The notes under the pieces are model-generated. The model saw only the letters and a program-made list of their open reading frames with translations, made no database searches and had not been told where the DNA came from. Both the position numbers and the translations under genes were made by a program. A DNA stretch of 64,000 bases from Sandaracinus amylolyticus (GTDB taxonomy: Bacteria; Myxococcota_A; Polyangia; Polyangiales; Sandaracinaceae), in assembly GCF_000737325.1 (NCBI RefSeq), contig NZ_CP011125.1:1612001-1676000 (forward strand), in the 5' to 3' direction. Below, piece after piece: positions 42,236 to 50,470 of this stretch; the first letter of the stretch is position 1, and the number at the start of each line of letters is the position of its first letter.

Positions 42236-43474
42236 CTATTCGGAGCCGTTCTGCGGATCATCGGAGGCGATCTCTGTTCTCAGGATTGCGACGATCGATC
42301 GCCGCCTCGAGTTCCACGTCACGCTCTCGAACGTTGCGAGCAGCAGCCTGCGACGGTTTTGCGGCAATAGGACCTCCCAGATCCTGCCCACGCGCGAGAG
42401 TCGCTCGTGCTCGACGGTGGGTAGCGAGCTCGAAGGGCTGACGAGCAGCTGAATCACCGCCGTCTCGATCCACCCCGCTTCAAGTTGTGTGCCTCGACAG
42501 CCGTGACCGCGGCAGCGGTAGTACCTGCGCTGCGGTTTCGTTCTGCGGCGATCATCGATCGGGTCGGCCTTCGTACTGGTCGATGTCGTCGTCATGCGCG
42601 AGCCGCATCGCTCGCACACGAGTAGGCCTCTCAGCAGGAAGGAATCATCATGCTCGAGCGGCGTCCTCTTGCTCGGCGCGCGCGTACGGCGCTCCTCGAT
42701 TGTCGCCACGACGCGGTCGAACAGCTCGGGCGCGACGATTGGCGCGTGGATGCCAGGCTCGCCGGTCTTCAACCGACCGGCGTAGCGTGGGTTCCTCAAG
42801 ACGCGCAGGACGGCGCGAGCGTGCCACTCACGACCTGAGAATCGCTCGTTCGCTTCTCGCGCGATGTCCGCGGCGCATGCGCCCTCGTCGGCGCGTTCGA
42901 ACATCCACGTGACAACCTCGGCCTCATCGCGGACGGGCACGAGCTGCTTCGTGTATCGGTCGGCGAGATAGCCGAATGGCACTCCGCCGGACGTCCGCGC
43001 GCCGTGAGCGCGACGGGCAGCGTGCGCATCGCGCAGACGAGCGACGATCATCGAGTGCTCGAGCTCGGCGAAGATCGCGAGCGTGTTCAGCTGGAACGAG
43101 CTCAGCGCGTTGCTGTCGAGGTCGCGATCGACATCGGCGACCGACACGCCGACTCCGAACTGGCGGAAGATCTGACCAAGCCAGATCCAGTCCTCGAAAC
43201 TCCGCGTGAGCCGGTCGACACGATCGATGATCACCTGATCGAAAGCGCCATCTCTTGCGCGCTCGATCATGCGGATGAGCGCCGGGCGGTCACTATCGGC
43301 GCCGCTCCAACCGTCGTCGTCGAAACCCTCGGGGATCGGGATCCACCCGCGTCGCTCGATGAGCCGCAGACAGCGCTGGTACTGGAGGAGGCACGAGCGC
43401 ACGCGCGGGTCACCGCGATGGACCGCCGATCGTCGCGTGTAGATCGCGCAGCGCTTGACGTGATGCCGCGGCAC
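42236..43474 (-). CDS. Large serine recombinase
   Basis: A 412-residue site-specific recombinase. The resolvase catalytic domain opens with RCAIYTRRSAVHRGD (nucleophile Ser) and continues to FDQVIIDRVDRLTRS and AIFAELEHSMIVARLRDAHAARR. The recombinase domain (about 170-270) has GGVPFGYLADRYTKQLVP and RNPRYAGRLKTG. A zinc ribbon follows (LLVCERCGSRM and YRCRGHGCRGTQLEAGWIE), then a short tail. Typical phage-type members are 450-550 residues, so the coiled-coil region is short. All expected motifs are present, so it may be active. It likely mobilises the island between the 48-bp repeats. Confidence 0.92.
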   Translation of the reverse strand: MPRHHVKRCAIYTRRSAVHRGDPRVRSCLLQYQRCLRLIERRGWIPIPEGFDDDGWSGADSDRPALIRMIERARDGAFDQVIIDRVDRLTRSFEDWIWLGQIFRQFGVGVSVADVDRDLDSNALSSFQLNTLAIFAELEHSMIVARLRDAHAARRAHGARTSGGVPFGYLADRYTKQLVPVRDEAEVVTWMFERADEGACAADIAREANERFSGREWHARAVLRVLRNPRYAGRLKTGEPGIHAPIVAPELFDRVVATIEERRTRAPSKRTPLEHDDSFLLRGLLVCERCGSRMTTTSTSTKADPIDDRRRTKPQRRYYRCRGHGCRGTQLEAGWIETAVIQLLVSPSSSLPTVEHERLSRVGRIWEVLLPQNRRRLLLATFESVTWNSRRRSIVAILRTEIASDDPQNGSE

Positions 43475-43528
43475 GCGCCGTCATCGGCGCGAGCGGTGCG
43501 GGCGTTGTGTCCCAGTGCGCGGTGGACG

Positions 43529-43870
43529 TCAGCTCGCGGGACATCGAGAGACGATCCTACCGACCGCGTCTCGAACCTGGTCCGCGGTGACCTGGAGTGC
43601 GCGTGCATCAGGGGCAAGCTCCTCGCGCATCGCGTCGAGCGACGCCTGGATCGTCGAGCGGAGCCTCTCGATCTCCGTCGAGGTCAGTGATGCGAACCGC
43701 TCGGGCGAAAGGGGACGACCGAGCGCCTTGATCGTCATCTCGTAGCCCCACTGCGGCGAGAGCTCCGACAGGACGTCCTCGGGTACATTCGTGCCGACAT
43801 CGACGGCGTCGGCAATCGACTCCCCGATCGCCGTAGTCAGATCCAGCTCGTGCGGAGAACTGTTCGCCAC
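43529..43870 (-). CDS. Hypothetical protein upstream of the recombinase
   Basis: A 113-residue acidic, helical protein starting MANSSPHELDLTTAIGESIADAVD, with LSPERFASLTSTEIERLRSTIQASLDAMREELAPDARAL. It lies 54 bp upstream of the serine recombinase on the same strand and may be co-transcribed. It could be a recombination directionality factor or a small regulator, but no helix-turn-helix is evident. Not recognised. Confidence 0.55.
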   Translation of the reverse strand: MANSSPHELDLTTAIGESIADAVDVGTNVPEDVLSELSPQWGYEMTIKALGRPLSPERFASLTSTEIERLRSTIQASLDAMREELAPDARALQVTADQVRDAVGRIVSRCPAS

Positions 43871-43945
43871 CTTGCGTGACCTACCGCGGCCAGCGCGACC
43901 GCTTTTCGTATCCCACGTCGTGCGCTCGGCATGGAGCGGCCAGCG

Positions 43946-45004
43946 TCAGCGCTCGCTGCCAGCGTCTTGGCACGCGCGCTCCAGCTCTTCGAGGTAGTAG
44001 TCGCACGCCACGATCGTGAAGTCGTTGGTGACGTTCAGCTCACTCCAGTCATTGGCGCGCAGGCGTGCGGCGGCACGGCGGGCGACGTCGACGCCGATCG
44101 CGAACGCGTCGGGCCCGGCGAGCGCGGACAAACGCAACGCCGCGTCCTGGACGTCGAGGTCCTCGTCAGCCGGCAGGATGCGAGCCCAGTCCGCGAACGC
44201 CCAACGCAGCGCTGGGTCGGCACGTTCGGGCGGGGTGGCGCTCGTCACGAACGGCGGCAGCGGCGGATGCCCCGACCAGACGAGCGCGATCGCTGCGATC
44301 GGCGGCTCTCGGGGTAGCGCCCTCGCGACGCGATCCACTGCTGTCTTGAGCGCCGTGAGGAACGCGTCGGCGACCGACTCCACAGTGTCGTGCGGGTTGC
44401 GCCGGCGGTACACCGCGCGCCTGCGTCCTCCGTCGGTCGTCTCGTCCACCGCCGTGATCCCCTGCGTGTCGGACGACACGTGCATCGTCGATCGCAGCTC
44501 CCGCCCGCGCGGGTCGGCGCTCGGGAGGCGGGCGACCTCGACCTGCACCAGCCGCGTCGCGTGATGAATGTACCGCTCGGTCCGCCGCTCGTTCCGGTTG
44601 ACGATGGTCGCCTCGACCGGCTGGCCGTCATCGAGTGTGAGCGTGCCGGCGACGATCGTGCGGCGCGCAGCGCTCGAGTCGTGTTGGCTCCATGTAACGC
44701 GCGCGGTCCCGTACGTGTAGACGGTCAACGTGTGGACGACATCGTGCTTGCCGAGCTCGTACTCGCGCACGATCCGCAGGCGTCCATCCGCGTCCTCCCC
44801 ATACTCGACGATGTCTTGGTGTGGCGTGGCCGGTGTCGCGATGGGCTCGCCCCCGAGCCGTAGCGGGAGCATCTGCTCGGCCGGGCGGCGTCCCCAGCGC
44901 CAGCGCAGAACCGCGGCGGAAGCGGCGGCCTCGCGCTCGTCGAGAGTGGCGCGCGCTTCGTCGAGCACGAGACGGTTCGCTTCCTCGCGTCGTCGCCTGG
45001 ACAT
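43946..45004 (-). CDS. Uncharacterised 352-residue protein coupled to DUF4259
   Basis: Starts MSRRRREEANRLVLDEARATLDEREAAASAAVLRWRWGRRPAEQM. The middle section alternates beta-type strands (DGRLRIVREYELGKHDVVHTLTVYTYGTARVTW, TIVAGTLTLDDGQPVEATIVNRNER). The C-terminus is helical (FADWARILPADEDLDVQDAALRLSALAGPDAFAIGVDVARRAA, YYLEELERACQDA). No signal peptide or known domain. The start overlaps the DUF4259 stop (TGATG), so the two act together. Unknown function; a polymorphic-toxin-related or immunity-type role is possible but not supported by a motif. Confidence 0.6.
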   Translation of the reverse strand: MSRRRREEANRLVLDEARATLDEREAAASAAVLRWRWGRRPAEQMLPLRLGGEPIATPATPHQDIVEYGEDADGRLRIVREYELGKHDVVHTLTVYTYGTARVTWSQHDSSAARRTIVAGTLTLDDGQPVEATIVNRNERRTERYIHHATRLVQVEVARLPSADPRGRELRSTMHVSSDTQGITAVDETTDGGRRRAVYRRRNPHDTVESVADAFLTALKTAVDRVARALPREPPIAAIALVWSGHPPLPPFVTSATPPERADPALRWAFADWARILPADEDLDVQDAALRLSALAGPDAFAIGVDVARRAAARLRANDWSELNVTNDFTIVACDYYLEELERACQDAGSER

Positions 45005-45411
45005 CACCCGGTTCCCGCCGCGCTCAAGCGTCCGAGCAGGAGGCCGACATCCGCCCGCCACGCGTCGCTGTCGCCTTCGTCCCAGAGCTGTGCGAGCTCC
45101 GAGCGCTGCGCGTCCAGGACCACCGGGATCGCGCGCGCGGCGAGCGTCACGTCGCTGGCGTCGAGCGCACGCGGATTCGCCTCGAGCCATTCGCGTGCCG
45201 CGTCGGGCAACCGACGAAGATCGCGGTCGCGCCACGCGGCAACGACCTCGGCGGCAGCCAAGGCGCCGCTGCTGACGTCGCTATCGACGACGTCCGCGTC
45301 GTCGGTGACCGCTTCGAGCGTGGTGCGGATGCTCGCGCTGCCCTCGACGAGATCGGCGAGCCACTCAAGCGCCTGATCGTTCTCGAATGTGCCGTGTCCC
45401 CATGCGCCCAT
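45004..45411 (-). CDS. DUF4259 protein
   Basis: A 135-residue soluble protein starting MGAWGHGTFENDQALEWLADLVEG, the characteristic opening of DUF4259, with a helical remainder (SSGALAAAEVVAAWRDRDLRRLPDAAREWLEANP). DUF4259 proteins are often found among orphan and immunity-like genes; their function is unknown. Upstream in-frame sequence to 45531 lacks the family pattern. Coupled to the downstream 352-residue protein. Confidence 0.88.
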   Translation of the reverse strand: MGAWGHGTFENDQALEWLADLVEGSASIRTTLEAVTDDADVVDSDVSSGALAAAEVVAAWRDRDLRRLPDAAREWLEANPRALDASDVTLAARAIPVVLDAQRSELAQLWDEGDSDAWRADVGLLLGRLSAAGTG

Positions 45412-45605
45412 GCCGCGCGATCGTACGGACGGAGGTTCGCCCCGCAAGCGACCGATGCATGCGTGCTGGTGTCGCTCACCAGCGACCTGCTGGTTAACGG
45501 GCCCATCTACCTGAAATGACGCAGCAAACATCGATTGCGTCAGCCTGACGCAAGGCAGACAAGGAAAGAGCTAAGCTGGCCGGCGGCGAACATGCCGGTA
45601 AACAG

Positions 45606-45633
45606 AAAGCCCCGCGAGAAATCGCGGGGCTTT
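45606..45633. terminator. Second copy of the GAAA-capped terminator hairpin
   Basis: Base-for-base the same 12-bp stem and GAAA loop as at 38873-38900. Here it has no tRNA upstream and would insulate the minus-strand DUF4259 operon from the region to its right. Confidence 0.7.
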
Positions 45634-46020
45634 CGCCTTTGGGGGCTCGGCAGAGAGCGCGGACGGGCCTCCGAGGGGCCCGGTTCTGGGCGCCAGCGGG
45701 GCGGACAGAGCCAGACGGGTTAACAGCGATTCTCCGGTCGCGATTCTCCGTCCAGACGCTGTTAACTCCAGAGCGCGCGGCGCGCGCGGCGGTCTCCCCG
45801 CCCTACAAATTCAAGGCGGCGCGCCGCCAAAGAAGAACTTGAGTTGTTCGCGCGAGAATCGCTGGCTCGCACGATAGGCGACTTGCGGTCAGATAATAGC
45901 CGACCGTGGGTCGTATTCTCCGTCGCGACGGAGAATGTCCGACGGAGATCGTGTCTGCCTTCAGGAGCAGCCACCACGTTCTCGTCAGAACGCTTGCGGG
46001 ATCGTGCTCGCGGGACTGGC

Positions 46021-46125
46021 GGAGCCGGAGACCCCGGGATCCGATCGCGCTCGTGCACGGGCCTTCGCGATCAACGCGCGTTCAAACTCGTGGTCGCCTC
46101 GCTCGACGAATGCGAGCCTGATGGC
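46021..46125 (+). pseudogene. Decayed 5' fragment of the HEAT-like gene
   Basis: ATCCGATCGCGCTCGT, then TCAAACTCGTGGTCGCCTCG and CTCGACGAATGCGAGCC align with 39355-39436 of the intact gene (encoding DPTALV and FVVASLDECEP). Indels break the frame and similarity ends near 46120, 25 bp before the radical SAM gene. It marks an old second copy of the gene attached to the repeat. Confidence 0.7.
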
Positions 46126-46148
46126 CGGCCTACTCTAAAACACCCTCG

Positions 46149-47168
46149 ATGCACCACGACATCCCAATCCCCTCCTGGCTCCGCCACCTGCGGCGCTGCG
46201 AGCTCGACGGCGCACTCCTCCTCTTCGATCGCGAGACGGGGCTGAACGCGCTGATCGACGGAGAGGAGACGGCGCACCTGCGCCGGCAGGCTCCGCGCGT
46301 GCTGCAGTTCGCGCTCACGAACCACTGCAACCTCGCGTGCACGTTCTGCTCGCGCGACCTCGACGCGAGGAGCGCGTGGACGGCCGATAGCGCATTCCGG
46401 TTCCTATCCGACATGGCGGTCTTGGGGACGCTCGAGGTGGCGTTCGGGGGCGGCGAGCCTCTCGTGCTCAAGGGGTTCGCCGATCTCGTGGCGCGCCTTC
46501 ACGACGAGACGCCGCTCGCCGTGAGCTTCACGACCAACGGCACCCGACTCGACAGCGCGCTCGTGCGCGGGATCGCCGGCAAGGTCGGGCAGATCCGACT
46601 CTCGATCTACGACGACTCCGATTGGCGCGCTCAGGTGCGACTGCTCGCCGAGAACGACGCGCGCTTCGGCATCAACTACCTGGTCACGCGGGCGCGCGCG
46701 CCGCACGTCGTCGATCGGGTGCTCGAGCTCGTCGAGCTCGGAGCGCGCGACGTCCTGCTCCTCTCGTACAACGGGCACGACGCGTCGCTCCACCTCGATC
46801 CATTGTCGCTCGCGGCGCTCGATGCCGACGTGCGCACGCTGATGCGCGCCCTCGCCGGACGGGCCGAGCTGAAGCTCGACGTGTGCTGGGGCGATCGCCT
46901 CCCGAGCGTGCCGCGCGCGCTCGACCGCGATCTCCGCGCCTGTGCCGCCGGTGTCGATCACCTGGTGATCACCAGCGATCGCCAGGTCGCCGCGTGCTCG
47001 TTCCACCACCTCGCGTGGCGGTTCGAGACCGCCGACGACGTGATGCGGATCTGGCGCGAGCGGCGTGACGCGATGTCGATCGCGACGGCGGCGCCGGGCT
47101 GCGCCCGCGATCCCGACTACGGGCTCGAGACCCGTCGTTCGCTCCCCGTCGCGATGGAGGTCCGTTGA
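46149..47168 (+). CDS. Radical SAM protein of unknown target
   Basis: A 339-residue protein. The AdoMet iron-sulphur motif is CNLACTFC in ALTNHCNLACTFCSRDLDA (near residue 60). It is followed by LEVAFGGGEPLVLKG (GGE motif) and FTTNGTRLDSALV. An N-terminal stretch (about 15-50, GALLLFDRETGLNALIDGEETAHLRR) resembles a PqqD-like recognition fold but is not certain. A C-terminal CAAGVDHLVITSDRQVAACSFHHLAW carries a few Cys, less than a full SPASM domain. It is coupled to the next gene by TGATG. This type often modifies peptides; no precursor peptide is evident nearby. Confidence 0.82.
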   Translation: MHHDIPIPSWLRHLRRCELDGALLLFDRETGLNALIDGEETAHLRRQAPRVLQFALTNHCNLACTFCSRDLDARSAWTADSAFRFLSDMAVLGTLEVAFGGGEPLVLKGFADLVARLHDETPLAVSFTTNGTRLDSALVRGIAGKVGQIRLSIYDDSDWRAQVRLLAENDARFGINYLVTRARAPHVVDRVLELVELGARDVLLLSYNGHDASLHLDPLSLAALDADVRTLMRALAGRAELKLDVCWGDRLPSVPRALDRDLRACAAGVDHLVITSDRQVAACSFHHLAWRFETADDVMRIWRERRDAMSIATAAPGCARDPDYGLETRRSLPVAMEVR

Positions 47169-47310
47169 TGCGCATCCGCTTGTTCCGCGCGTGGGCCAGC
47201 AACAACAGCGGCGCGTACGTACTGCTCGGCTCCTTCCACGACGCCGAAGTCGCCGAGCTCGCGGCTGCCGAGCTGAACGAGGCGCTCGCCGCGCACGACG
47301 CATGGGCGGA
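47168..47310 (+). pseudogene. N-terminal part of a frameshifted gene
   Basis: The frame opens MRIRLFRAWASNNSGAYVLL with an ideal GGAGG site at 47156-47160 and continues GSFHDAEVAELAAAELNEALAAHDAWAE. After about 47310 this frame turns into Arg/Ser-rich shadow, while a frame one base back (from 47302) carries natural sequence to 48129. A one-base deletion, or a -1 ribosomal shift, would join them into one protein of about 320 residues. No slippery heptamer is evident, so mutation or an assembly error is more likely. Confidence 0.6.
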
Positions 47311-48129
47311 GAGCAGGAGCCGCCGGCGAAGGATCCTTCGCCGTTCATGGCGTTCGCCCAGAAGCACGGCCTGCCGATGCAGACCGGCTGGGTCCCGTGG
47401 CAGGAAGGAATGCGCTGCGAGATCCTGGGCGCGCAGGTGCTCCTCGAGAGCTACGCGGCGGAGATGCCCTCGGCGTTCATCGCGTGGATCGCCAAACACG
47501 GCGGGCATGTGCAGACCGAGCTGATCCACGCCCACGGCCCGCTCGTGCTGCGGGCCCACGTGTGGATGAAAGACGGCTGGAGCCCCGAGAACCACGTTCG
47601 TGCGCACCATGCGCTCGCGCGCTTCGAGGCGAAGGTGAGCGTGGACCCCGAGGTGAAGGCGTCGCTCCAGCATCGCTGGGCCACGGTCTCGCGCGGCATC
47701 CACTTCGTCCCGAACGAGCACGGCGGTCGCGAAGCGTTGGTCGCGCCCTACGATGTCACGCGCGCCAGCCGCGCCTTGCGCGCGGCGGCGATCTCCGAAG
47801 GGCTCGGCATCTCGTTCGAGCTCTTCGAGTGGATCGACCACGAGAGCGATCCCGCCGAGGTGATCGCGCTCTCGGCCCGCGGGGAATCGCTCCGGCTGGA
47901 GATCGACGATCCCGGTCCGCGCCCCGAGGAGCTCGCCCGCGCGCTCACCGATTTGCTCGGGATCCCGCCCGAGCGCGCGACCTGGATGGTCCTGCCGCGG
48001 AAGTCCCCCGCTCGTAGCGTCGTCCTCGACCACGTGTCGCGCCGGCACGGCGAGCTCGCGCTCCGCGTCGTCCGCCACCACGGCGCGACCGCGCACCTGC
48101 GAGCGCGTGACGGGGCGGTCGTGGAGTGA
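47302..48129 (+). CDS. Main part of the radical SAM-coupled protein (frameshifted)
   Basis: Residues run from MGGEQEPPAKDPSPFMAFAQKHGLPMQ through HGGHVQTELIHAHGPLVLRAHVWMKDG to a C-terminal LRARDGAVVE (275 residues). The first third continues the N-terminal fragment encoded at 47168-47310 in another frame. The middle has a conserved-looking FHxVPNEHGG segment, and the C-terminus resembles a small alpha/beta domain (LTDLLGIPPERATWMVLPRKSPARSVVLD). Unrecognised. Co-located with the radical SAM gene, so it may be its substrate or partner. Confidence 0.55.
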   Translation: MGGEQEPPAKDPSPFMAFAQKHGLPMQTGWVPWQEGMRCEILGAQVLLESYAAEMPSAFIAWIAKHGGHVQTELIHAHGPLVLRAHVWMKDGWSPENHVRAHHALARFEAKVSVDPEVKASLQHRWATVSRGIHFVPNEHGGREALVAPYDVTRASRALRAAAISEGLGISFELFEWIDHESDPAEVIALSARGESLRLEIDDPGPRPEELARALTDLLGIPPERATWMVLPRKSPARSVVLDHVSRRHGELALRVVRHHGATAHLRARDGAVVE

Positions 48130-48306
48130 CACGCGCGGCTTGCGCACGCGCCGTGATCCACACTCGGACACGGTCTCGAGTGGGCTCCGCTGTCATGCGG
48201 TCATGCCGGCACGAGTCGCAGGGCCACCAGCATTGGCGACCGGACGAATGTCGGGCTCCCTGGGCTCGTAGCGGCGCGCGCTGAAGTGACCGCGAAAGGA
48301 GCGATT

Positions 48307-49872
48307 GTGGGCACGAAAGTTCATTCTCTGTTCGTACGGTGCGCCGAGCCACGTCGCGTCGCAGAGGCGATTGCGCCGCTCGCACGGGACGCTGAGCTGT
48401 TCGAGGTGGTGCTCGTGCCGGCGGGCGTGTGGACCGTCGTGCTCGGCGACGAGCTCGACGACCTGGACACCGTCGCATCTCCGCTATCGTCAGCCCTCGC
48501 TAGTCCAGTCGTGCACACGCGCGTCGTCGATGGCGACGCAGCGCAGATGCGATTGATGATCGCAGGCGAAGAGGTGGGCTGGATCGCAACGCCGCCGCGC
48601 ATGTTCAGGCGCAGTAGCATCGGCGACGTCGTCGCATGGCGGGCGTTGTTCGAGGACGACTCCGCGGTCGACGAGATTGAGAACGCCTGGCGAGACGCCG
48701 ACGTCTCGATGGAGCAGCGAGTCGCCATCACTGCGCACCACTTGGGAATCGACCGTCAACTCGCGCTCGAGAACATGCATGCCTTGGTCGAGGATCATCC
48801 GAGTCGGATCGACCTCGCGTTCGAGATCGAAGAGCCACCGCACATCACGGGGGAACCGCGACTGCGATTCAGCGGAGGTTCTCTCGATCGCGAAGAGCTC
48901 GCCGTTGGCGAACGCGCGGAGATCTTCGCGACGATCGAAAACGATGGCGGGGCCGGGCGAGGTGCGCGACTGACGATCGCTGGTGCGGCGATCGCAAAAG
49001 GTTTGGTTGAAATCGAGGCGCTCTCGATCCTCCGCGAGGGCGACTGGCGACGGGTTCATGGCGCCGCACGACGCGACGTGACCGCCGACCTGGACCTGCC
49101 GCTGGGCGCTGGTCGCTGGGTGATGAGCGTGCGGGTGAACGTTCGGGCGGCCGCGCAGGGCGACGGAGCGCTCACGCTCACGATCGCACCGACCAGTGGC
49201 GCCGAGGCGCGGCGTTCGATCGACGTGACCTCGTATACCCAGGGCCGCAGGCCGTTGCACGCGGTCGACGATCCAGCGGCCCTCCGCGGACTCTGGCGTC
49301 CTGACGCGGTGCACGCCTGGATCGTGCTCGACGAGCCGCGCGACCGTGCGCTCGACGTGGCCATCGAAGCTCTCTTGCGTTTCCACCGCCTGCTCGATCT
49401 TCCTCCGGACACGAGCTATCGGCGTTTCAGCGCGGCCCCTGGGTCGCGGTATCGACAGTGCAGCGTCAGCGCCGCGAAGCTCACCGAGCGCGCGATCCGC
49501 ACGTGGATGAGAGACGCGTCCAGCCTCGATTTGTCGCTCGCGGACGATTCAAAGAGCGCGGGTGCTGCGCTTGAGCTGATCTCGATTCCGGCCGAGCGCT
49601 CTCCTGAGCGTGCAGCGCCGCACATCGGGTTCCGGTTGACGATGACGGACCGCTCGGAAGACGAGAGCGCCGCGCTGGAGCGCGCACTCGTGTCGCTCGT
49701 CGATGGAATCGTCTCACAGGCCCAAGTGCGGCAGGCTTTCGTCGATCGCTGGAGCGGCGTGGGTCCGTTCGACACGACCGCATACGAGCAGGCATGCGGC
49801 GTGACCGGGCCCGCGCTCCCCGCGATCACGATCCCGCGGATCTCGAGGATCGCTTCCAGATCCAGGAACTGA
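48307..49872 (+). CDS. Uncharacterised 521-residue protein
   Basis: GTG start with AAAGGAG at 48294-48300 (MGTKVHSLFVRCAEPRRVAEAI). Residues about 1-160 look like a compact alpha/beta domain (EVVLVPAGVWTVVLGDELDDLD, AGEEVGWIATPPRMFRRSS). About 170-320 is beta-rich, possibly immunoglobulin-like (GERAEIFATIENDGGAGRGARLTIAG, WVMSVRVNVRAAAQGDGALTLTIAP). The C-terminal part is mixed. No signal peptide or membrane segment. Codon bias is milder than in core genes, in keeping with horizontal transfer. I do not recognise a family. Confidence 0.6.
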   Translation: MGTKVHSLFVRCAEPRRVAEAIAPLARDAELFEVVLVPAGVWTVVLGDELDDLDTVASPLSSALASPVVHTRVVDGDAAQMRLMIAGEEVGWIATPPRMFRRSSIGDVVAWRALFEDDSAVDEIENAWRDADVSMEQRVAITAHHLGIDRQLALENMHALVEDHPSRIDLAFEIEEPPHITGEPRLRFSGGSLDREELAVGERAEIFATIENDGGAGRGARLTIAGAAIAKGLVEIEALSILREGDWRRVHGAARRDVTADLDLPLGAGRWVMSVRVNVRAAAQGDGALTLTIAPTSGAEARRSIDVTSYTQGRRPLHAVDDPAALRGLWRPDAVHAWIVLDEPRDRALDVAIEALLRFHRLLDLPPDTSYRRFSAAPGSRYRQCSVSAAKLTERAIRTWMRDASSLDLSLADDSKSAGAALELISIPAERSPERAAPHIGFRLTMTDRSEDESAALERALVSLVDGIVSQAQVRQAFVDRWSGVGPFDTTAYEQACGVTGPALPAITIPRISRIASRSRN

Positions 49873-49965
49873 CTCAGCGTCGCGCTGACGCTCCGGGTCT
49901 TCGTGAAGTTCTCGTTGTCCGTGACGGTCGTGTGCGTCGCGTCTATCCGTGAAGAGATTGAGGCT

Positions 49966-50388
49966 ATGGCGATTGAGTATCGTATGGTCGGAATCTTCCC
50001 GTTGGATGACACTCTCAGTCGCCGGCTGCGTGCCGTACTCGGTGCCGACGCGCGGGAGCGCAGCGCGTCGGATCCGGCGGTGAAGTTTGAGCTCACTTCG
50101 GCACTTCTGCTTGTTCGCGCCATTCGCAGGGCCGCATTCAAGAACCGATCGACGCTCTATTTTCGCGTCCTCGACCTGAATCAGGCGGTGGAGGCGACGA
50201 ACATGATGCTCGCCTGCGTGGCGGCCGCGTTGGAGCAGTTGCCGCCTCACGTGGACGTTGAACTGCGGACAGACGAAACTCTCCTCATGGAACGCAAGTG
50301 GAATCGCACTAAAGTGATCGAGCCTGTAAGGAAGGGAATTCCTTTCTGGGACGACGACCGCCGACGCATTCTCGGGGTCGCGAAGTAA
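49966..50388 (+). CDS. Hypothetical protein in the accessory region
   Basis: A 140-residue protein starting MAIEYRMVGIFPLDDTLSRR, with TGAGG just upstream. A GTG at 49903 would add 21 residues. A hydrophobic helix-rich middle (FELTSALLLVRAIRRAAFKNRSTLYFRVLDLNQAVEATNMMLACVAAALE) is followed by a charged C-terminus. The codons are notably AT-tolerant for this genome. It ends 82 bp before the IS element. Function unknown. Confidence 0.55.
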   Translation: MAIEYRMVGIFPLDDTLSRRLRAVLGADARERSASDPAVKFELTSALLLVRAIRRAAFKNRSTLYFRVLDLNQAVEATNMMLACVAAALEQLPPHVDVELRTDETLLMERKWNRTKVIEPVRKGIPFWDDDRRRILGVAK

Positions 50389-50470
50389 CGCTGCTCCGCG
50401 GAGAGCTTGCCGATGCTCCAACTCCATGTGGAATACCGACGAGAGGGGCGACTCCGGAACGCCGACGCTA

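Larger units (their letters stand above)
38861..45641. mobile_element. Candidate integrated island bounded by 48-bp exact repeats
   Basis: An identical 48-bp sequence (GCCGGTAAACAGAAAGCCCC and onward through the terminator hairpin) occurs at 38861-38908 and 45594-45641. Between the copies are a HEAT-like gene, a Cys-rich lipoprotein, a large serine recombinase on the minus strand and three orphan genes. The left copy is 22 bp past tRNA-Asn. This layout fits an integrative element, with the repeats as end sites. The recombinase is central rather than terminal, and flanking sequence beyond the 48 bp is also duplicated but divergent. The boundaries are therefore provisional, and a decayed tandem of two insertions is possible. 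Confidence 0.5.
45594..46125 (+). repeat. Long degenerate direct repeat, copy 2
   Basis: Counterpart of 38861-39440. It keeps the exact 48-bp terminator segment, the GTTAACAG/CTGTTAAC inverted repeat, the CTTGAGTTGTTCGCGCGAGA and GGTCAGATAATAGCCGACCG segments, and a palindrome ATTCTCCGTCGCGACGGAGA (here symmetric through its centre). It ends in a broken 5' part of the HEAT-like gene. There is no tRNA sequence upstream of this copy. The region 45412-46148 holds no intact gene. A TGACGCA/TGCGTCA inverted repeat lies just outside at 45517-45552. Confidence 0.85.

Noticed and set aside
38861-46125. CRISPR-like repeat
   Set aside because: Only two copies, 6.7 kb apart and far too long; no array or cas genes.
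49714-50427. 237-residue minus-strand frame that would extend the IS-truncated gene
   Set aside because: It is in frame with the broken gene if the IS is removed, but becomes Arg-rich and opposes a more natural plus-strand protein, so I do not call it as coding.
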